Part shown: in pieces, positions 59,047 to 64,000 of the stretch
Layout: every line of letters begins with the position of its first letter
Position numbering within the stretch: position 1 is the first letter of the stretch
DNA from: Isoetes taiwanensis
Taxonomy: Eukaryota > Streptophyta > Lycopodiopsida > Isoetales > Isoetaceae
Assembly: GCA_021234155.1 (NCBI GenBank)
Contig: JAJEKV010000020.1
Coordinates: forward strand, 6,680,563 to 6,744,562
Direction of reading: 5' to 3'
Length of the DNA stretch: 64,000 nt
The notes under the pieces: model-generated
What the model saw: only the letters and a program-made list of their open reading frames with translations
What the model was told of the DNA's origin: nothing
Database searches by the model: none
Position numbers and translations under genes: made by a program

Positions 59047-59354
59047 GACGCCTCATCTCACAGCTTCTATTTATTTTGCCTCTTCTCCTAGTTTCATTCA
59101 TCGGCGTTCTCTTGAGCTAGTTTCTCCTTCTTCTCTGCCCTACCAGTTTCCCTCACCCTCCCTCCCTTGATTCTCTGGCAAGAGGCAGGTCCGTTTTTTC
59201 AGTCCACATTATTCCGTTCCATTGTTGAAGTTGCTCCAGTTCTTGTTGGTCAGTTCGCCATCTTTACTTTTCGGGTCGCCCTGCAGCCTCTCACTTCTTC
59301 CATATATTCTTTTCAATGTTTTTTGCGAGTACGTATGTGCTGATAGTTTTATTT

Positions 59355-59745
59355 TCCTCGGTGTGGCACAGGAGCCTCCGAGGCATACTTTTTAATTCAT
59401 TCTTTCTCGGCGTGGCACTTTAGCCTCCGGGACATGATGCTTTTTTCACTCTCTATACCTATTGATTTACTCTTTCTCGGCATGGCTCTAGTGTTTTATT
59501 TTTTCATTCATGTTTTCTCTCGGTGTGGCTTTGTAGCCTCTGAGTCAATACTTATTATTCATGTTTCTCTCGGCGTGGCGCTGTTGCCTCCGAGATCATA
59601 TTTATTGTTTTTTCTCGGCGTGGCGCTGTAGCCTCCGAGGCAGCACTAATCGGTTGTTTTTTCCCGCGATGGTCATTCCGCGGACGGTTCCCGATTGGTC
59701 GGCTGTTGTTTCTTTCTCGGCGTGGCCCTGGAGCCTCCGAGTCTT
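59355..59745. repeat. Array of seven short hairpin units
   Basis: A roughly 26-bp unit, CTCGGCGTGGC, 5-7 variable bases, then GCCTCCGAG, occurs near 59357, 59407, 59476 (half), 59520, 59571, 59613 and 59716. CTCGG pairs with CCGAG and GGC with GCC in the full units. Spacers are T-rich and of unequal length, so it is not a simple minisatellite. Confidence 0.8.
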
Positions 59746-60729
59746 CTTGCCTATGGCATCTAACCCATTGATGGGTTATTTTTCTTTCAGTCTTGATTCT
59801 GCAGGATTGTTTAAGGCTTTGTGGTTGCCATAGTGCGTGGGGTCGTGCTTCAACTATTTGCTTGGTTTTCTTCCAAAACCCAAAAAGGCGTGGTTCTTCT
59901 TCCCGATGAGGAGCAGTCACCGGGTCTTTTTACCTTTGCATCGACCAAGTGGCGGATTAAACCATTTTTTTATGTCGTATTCTTCAGTTTCATCATGCTC
60001 TCGATGATTGTCTAGTTTCGGAGCATTTAAAGTTCATATTTCCAAAATTTATCTATCCCTAGTGAGGGATCCATTTGTACTCAATGTTTTACAAAGCTCA
60101 ATGAGAACACCACTTCACTTGTGTCATAGGACCCATCCTAGGAATACCTTATGATACAATATAATGTAACATCTGTGAACAACATATGACTTATAGCGAG
60201 GTATGAAGAATACCTCAGATGAAGAAACTGCCGACACTAAGGATTGGGGAAATTATGGACAGTAGGGTTTTACCCCACGCCACAGACCAGGGGGAGCGCG
60301 GGCACGACCCCCCTCTGTTTCCATGATTCCAGCCCACCAAAAGGACACATGCACAGAAATACAGAACTACAAAAGATACAGGGATTCAGAAATTCAGTGT
60401 GGACGAAATACCAACGTAATCAATGCAGACAGGCATCTACCCAACTAATCAGCCTCGAAAAACCCGAAAGGATCAACCTTGGGCAACAGACGAAAGAAGG
60501 TAAAAGACAATAAAAAGAGACGGACGGAATTAATGAGGGCCTCTAGCATTTTAAAATTTGAATTTCAAATTAGAACGGTAATTACGAATAAAAATACCGT
60601 TTAGAATCAGGGAATATATAGCCTTAGGGGGAGACGACGGCTATCTTACAGTTGAGAGCCGAGCACAAACGCACTGCCTAGAGCCACCACAGAGTCTTTC
60701 TGCACAGGATTCTCTTGCAAACGAGAGCT

Positions 60730-61638
60730 ATGGCTGACAGTATCAATAGCAGTCAGCAGAGAAGGTCGGATGTAGCAAGAGCCCCGGTGAGCCAACAGGA
60801 CCTTAGGGACTTCCTGGCACAGATGGATAAGCGGCTAGAATCAAAGATCCCGAACCTGGATGCACTCAACGCATTAGCTGAAACGTGCAACAACAACAAG
60901 ACAACCATCACTAGCATGGACTTGAGAGTAGGAGGGGTGGAGAAGACGAATGAGGAAATGCAGCGCAGAATGGACGAAATCGAAGAAGAGAAAGCAAAGA
61001 TCCTGCAAAGGTTGGTTGAATTAGAGAAATCAAATGTTGAGCTGGATGCATGGGAGTCATTTGATAGGATAAAGCCACACTTAATGGAATATGAGGAGCA
61101 AAATAAAATTAAGCATGATGTTAGGCTAATTGGGATAGCAGAGAGGCCTAACGAGGATATATATCGAGTTACTGCAGAAGTGATAGAAACGGTGTTCAAG
61201 GAACACAGGGGCGTCATCATCAAAGCCCTACGATCAGGCCAATGGAGGGGGAGATCGAGACACATAAACCTGACGTTGAGGGACATGGCAACCAAGGAAA
61301 GGATCCTACGAATGGGATCCAGATTGAGGAATGGAATCAAGGTACAGGAGTCATTAACGGTGATGCAGAGACAAGGGCTGCACAATGAATTGGCCAAAGC
61401 CAGGGAGCTGAAGCAAGCAGGGATACAAGCGGGGGTCAAGAATGGCAAGGTCTACATACACAAGAGGGTGAGAGAACAAGCGACTCAACCGCAGGAACAG
61501 ACGGCGGGGTTGCAGGGGATAGCAAAATCAACGGATGCAGAGAAGGAAAACATACGCCCCCTGATGTCTATACAACAGGGGCTGGAGAACAGACTGCAGG
61601 GGGAAGCACTAAGAGCAATCACGGTAGAGGGGAACTAG
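60730..61638 (+). CDS. LINE ORF1 protein (coiled coil, L1-like)
   Basis: The frame opens at 60715. ATG 60730 follows a GC-rich leader and gives about 302 codons, uninterrupted. Residues 85-110 (EEMQRRMDEIEEEKAKILQR) form a heptad coiled coil. The middle part (DVRLIGIAERPNEDIYRV, then GRSRHINLTLRDMATKERIL) resembles the RRM and C-terminal nucleic-acid-binding domains of L1 ORF1p. Such proteins trimerise and coat LINE RNA. The intact frame suggests recent activity. ORF2 begins about 80 bases downstream. Confidence 0.82.
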   Translation: MADSINSSQQRRSDVARAPVSQQDLRDFLAQMDKRLESKIPNLDALNALAETCNNNKTTITSMDLRVGGVEKTNEEMQRRMDEIEEEKAKILQRLVELEKSNVELDAWESFDRIKPHLMEYEEQNKIKHDVRLIGIAERPNEDIYRVTAEVIETVFKEHRGVIIKALRSGQWRGRSRHINLTLRDMATKERILRMGSRLRNGIKVQESLTVMQRQGLHNELAKARELKQAGIQAGVKNGKVYIHKRVREQATQPQEQTAGLQGIAKSTDAEKENIRPLMSIQQGLENRLQGEALRAITVEGN

Positions 61639-61719
61639 AACAGAGTAATAGGAAGAAGCGGAAGCGGGGGAAACGAGGAGCGAGCAACACAAGCAGGGTT
61701 CGGAGGGCCAACCCCGACA

Positions 61720-62290
61720 ATGAAGACCAGGGGAAGACCAAGGAGAACGGGCAATGGTACAGAAAACATGGAGACCCCGGAAGGAGCAACCTCGGGGAAA
61801 AACGCCGACATTGTGGTACCGAACCGCACGGGGTACCCATGGGATGATGGAGAAAGATTAGAAGGTGCCCACGGCTGTGACATAGTATGCCTGACGGAGA
61901 CATGGGAGCATAATGTCAAAAGGCTACCAGAGGAGGAAGGATACCAACTGTTCACATGCTGGAAAGACAGAGACTTTAAAATAGGGAGGGGGAGTGCAGG
62001 TTTGGCTTGTTATATAAAGAACGGTCGCGATTAACAACGCATGTATGTTACATTCAGATATCAATAAAAGATATATGGTTTTGAGTATCCAATTGAAAAA
62101 CAAACAAGATGTGGTTCTGATAATTACATATTACCCGCCAAACAGTGATAAGCTAGAATTGTTGGAACTGGGAGAGAATATAACGAAATGGAAGGAGCAA
62201 GGACCAATGATTATAGTAGGAGATCTAAATGCGAACCGTGACAGAACGGGCACAAAGTATACACACACGGATGAGAAAGATGGTCGATAG
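61720..62290 (+). pseudogene. LINE endonuclease (EEP) fragment of ORF2
   Basis: Two frames carry the exo-endo-phosphatase fold signatures listed under the LINE: LTETWE, GRGSAGLACYIK and GDLNAN. The TETWE and GDLNAN positions bind metal and carry the catalytic Glu and Asp/Asn in the family. A stop at about 62033 separates the two parts. Confidence 0.8.
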
Positions 62291-62967
62291 TGTATAACGA
62301 TGAGGGCACAGGAATGGCGAGAGGGATCGTAAGATAAGGCGAGAGGTCAATGCTAGAGGTGAATTATTGTTGGAAGTCCGCACGACAAACGGGGATGATT
62401 ATAGCTAATGGTATGGGAAAATGGAGGGATCGGGGAGGTTTCACGAGCCAAAACACAGATGGTAAGAGCATAGTGGATTATATAATTGTGAGCGATCAAG
62501 CAAATGGAAAAGATAGAAGGACCTGATACTACAAGAATGGCCATTTGAAAAGGGAAAGCCATAGACCGATTAAACTAACAATCGGGCTAGGGGGGACGCC
62601 ACAAAAAGATAGCACAGAAAGAAAGGAAGATAATAAAGACAGGGTGAGGATTCAGTTCTAGGAGAAATACGCAGAAACCTTCACCCAAATGATCAAGGAG
62701 GAAATGGGAGAATGGAACTGGGGAAAGCACAATGCAAGTGAGAACGGAAACACCCTAAATGACATCATGGTAAGGGTAGCAACAGAGGTGTTTGGGAAAA
62801 AGATCAAAATCAGGAAGAACAGGGCATTCAGAGCTTCAGCGATGACGAGTGTAGAGAATACAAGAGGAATGTAAGAAAACACAGGGGAAAGGAGACATAC
62901 CGGGAAGAAAAGGCAGCATACATAAGATTACTGAAGAAGAAGAGATACAATAACCTGTTACAGCACC

Positions 62968-63264
62968 AATGCATTAGGGCGGATTTGGGGTCTGAAAATG
63001 GCCCTTATCTTGGGCTAAAGATTTCCACGTCAGATTCGCCAGGACCAATCAGGTTTGCGCCTTTTTTACGAAAGTCAGTATTACTTGGCAGGTAGAAGGA
63101 TGAGCAGGCTTACTTGGCATCCACATGGCGTATTTTCATAGGGGATGCCTGCGCTTTTATTGCAACCATTTTAATGGCCCGTATTTTTCGGGAGTCGCTT
63201 CGCCGCCCAAAATAATGGTGACTTTGACCGCCGACTGTCAGCGTCACCAACTCCCTTGTCAAAT
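62968..63264. other. Junction of LINE remnant and possible host promoter
   Basis: No gene is seen. CCAATCAGG at about 63043-63051 is a CCAAT box in plus orientation. Confidence 0.35.
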
Positions 63265-63265
63265 T

Positions 63266-63279
63266 TTGGCGCCAAACTT
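63266..63279. promoter_or_regulatory. Perfect E2F-type site
   Basis: TTTTGGCGCCAAAC contains the palindrome TTTGGCGCCAAA, the consensus for E2F/DP factors that drive S-phase genes in plants. It lies 65-75 bp before an ATG at 63341. Confidence 0.5.
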
Positions 63280-63340
63280 ACATGATTGTCACTCGGCCTC
63301 TACGTGCATCCTCTCCGCCTTCACTCCTCATCTGCAATCA

Positions 63341-63649
63341 ATGTCTCCTGTAATTTCTGTGTTCTTGCCCCATTTACAGAACTCCCAAGGTCAAGAAGTG
63401 GGAGGTTTTGTCTCAATAGGTTCGTGGGTGAGTATCTTTGCCATCAACGAGGGCGAGCATAGAGTTAAGCGACAAAAGCGATCAGGCGTGCGGACACATT
63501 GGATAGGTAGGATAAAAGAGTTCAAGTTGAATTCTAGCGGCCCGAAAAGTGGAAAGTATAACAATACGCCATGCATATACCCCTTCCGATATGGCCAAAG
63601 AGCTAATCTCCACCAAAAGCGACTTCCCAAAATTGCCCGCAAATGGTAA
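63341..63649 (+). CDS. Unassigned ORF behind a promoter-like region
   Basis: ATG 63341 starts MSPVISVFLPHLQNSQGQEV and stays open for 102 codons. The same frame is open from an earlier ATG at 63125 (174 codons). A donor-like ATAG|GTTCGT at 63418-63420 could end a first exon. The later part (VKRQKRSGVRTHWIGRIKEF) is basic. No family was recognised; it may be exon 1 of a host gene running out of the window or chance. Confidence 0.25.
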   Translation: MSPVISVFLPHLQNSQGQEVGGFVSIGSWVSIFAINEGEHRVKRQKRSGVRTHWIGRIKEFKLNSSGPKSGKYNNTPCIYPFRYGQRANLHQKRLPKIARKW

Positions 63650-64000
63650 CCACCTTAAACGGATCACACGCGGCCTTGAAGCTAGGCCGTCCGACTACTT
63701 AAGCTGGCGTAGAGATAGTTTCACGTCGTGTGATCTTCTTATCTTTTCATTTCTTTTCGTTGACACGTGTTTACAAACAAATTTATTGTGCGGGTTTATG
63801 TTTATCGGGCGTCGTGGATGTCATTCCGCCGAAAGTATTAGTAGTGTACTTTGTCGGTGTATCACATAGACATCGGAATTGTCCTTTTCAAGGTATGGAT
63901 GCCGTGACCTTGCGGTGTATAGGCATCCTGGTTTTCACGGACATGATTATAACGTAAAGGTCGGGGAAACCGAGCTTGAGGCCGGTTGAATTGCCCCCTT
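63650..64000. other. Window end, no assignable gene
   Basis: Several short overlapping frames lack any resemblance. CGGCCTTGAAGCTAGGCCG forms a small hairpin near 63669. Confidence 0.3.

Larger units (their letters stand above)
52807..60150. other. 7.3-kb pyrimidine-rich, palindrome-rich block, unclassified
   Basis: The plus strand is T- and C-rich, extremely so at 56400-58960, where the long apparent ORFs are low-complexity and not believable proteins. The block contains a 154-bp direct repeat at 52807-52960 and 58996-59149, each starting with a GGTTCTATTG/CAATAGAACC palindrome. It also has a 180-bp direct repeat at 55346-55525 and 55703-55882 and a 40-bp repeat at 55665-55704 and 56354-56393. 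A roughly 100-bp tandem pair lies at 56405-56605, the 26-mer ending GGACCCATCCTAGGAAT at 58973-58998 and 60120-60145, and seven hairpin units at 59355-59740. No RT, transposase or integrase is recognisable. It may be a non-autonomous element or composite repeat. Confidence 0.55.
60188..62967 (+). mobile_element. LINE with ORF1 and endonuclease but no RT
   Basis: The 5' region (60188-60720) starts with the hairpin segment GAGGTATGAAGAATACCTC and has a TATATAG box near 60617. ORF1 follows, then an apurinic-endonuclease-like ORF2 start: LTETWE (about 61898), GRGSAGLACYIK (about 61990) and VGDLNANRDRTGT (about 62215). A linker REYKRNVRKHRGKETYREEK (about 62850-62910) is the usual segment between endonuclease and RT. 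The sequence leaves the element at about 62967 before any RT motif. ORF2 is broken by a stop near 62033 and frame changes after 62290. Loss of the 3' rather than the 5' part is unusual for a LINE. Confidence 0.85.

Noticed and set aside
60753-61448. 231-codon minus-strand ORF
   Set aside because: Antisense of the LINE ORF1, which has the coiled coil and nucleic-acid-binding pattern.
1-64000. tRNA or rRNA genes
   Set aside because: No cloverleaf with A and B boxes or rRNA-like segment was recognised; the only tRNA-related sequences are retrotransposon primer-binding sites at 20891 and 45881.

Overview
The window looks like nuclear DNA of a land plant with a large, transposon-rich genome. The evidence is plant-type spliced genes (OEP16, a Rumi-type glycosyltransferase, exons related to PARP3 and to a glycerol-3-phosphate transporter), Ty1/copia and Ty3/gypsy elements primed by initiator-Met tRNA, several LINE lineages, Helitron ends and a MULE-type MITE. 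A seed-free vascular plant such as a fern or lycophyte fits the LINE types, one of which ends in a CCTT microsatellite, but the species cannot be fixed from this sequence.

Layout. 0-3.3 kb: a decayed LINE tail, a near-perfect 71-bp hairpin, and a roughly 1.1-kb block with inverted 20-bp ends that holds a small two-exon gene with a signal peptide. 4.1-5.6 kb (+): an intact six-exon OEP16 gene for a chloroplast outer-envelope channel. 6.2-11.7 kb: a Helitron 3' end on the minus strand, then tandemly duplicated exons of an L-threonate-dehydrogenase-like gene and two exons of a PARP3-like gene on the same strand. 12.0-13.9 kb: a 1.68-kb gypsy-type LTR. 14.2-17.3 kb: an AT-rich pair of roughly 1.1-kb direct repeats. 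18.0-26.3 kb: one Ty3/gypsy fossil with 5-bp target duplications, internally rearranged and carrying a LINE in its 5' LTR. 26.7-31.4 kb: unassigned exon-like segments on the plus strand, ending at a second Helitron 3' end of the same family.

32.6-35.2 kb (-): a six-exon Rumi/POGLUT-type (Glyco_transf_90) gene with one disrupted exon and 48-bp repeats at its stop codon. 36.0-36.7 kb: a MULE-type MITE with 9-bp target duplications. 37.0-37.3 kb (+): one exon of a glycerol-3-phosphate transporter-like gene. 37.4-46.6 kb (-): a Ty1/copia fossil holding two LINEs of different lineages. 46.6-48.4 kb (+): another LINE. 48.5-49.6 kb (+): a decayed DDE-like transposase gene.

50-63 kb is the least explained part. 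It has LINE-like 5' modules at 52.5-52.8 and 60.2 kb, a small ORF with a CxxC-CxxC motif, and a 7.3-kb pyrimidine-rich block dense in palindromes and direct repeats, including seven small hairpin units. A LINE follows with ORF1 and endonuclease but no reverse transcriptase. The last kilobase has a CCAAT box and a perfect E2F-type site ahead of an unassigned ORF, possibly the start of another host gene.

Only OEP16 and perhaps the glycosyltransferase look like functional host genes here. Most of the rest is layered transposon insertion and gene fragments, some of which may have been carried by Helitrons.
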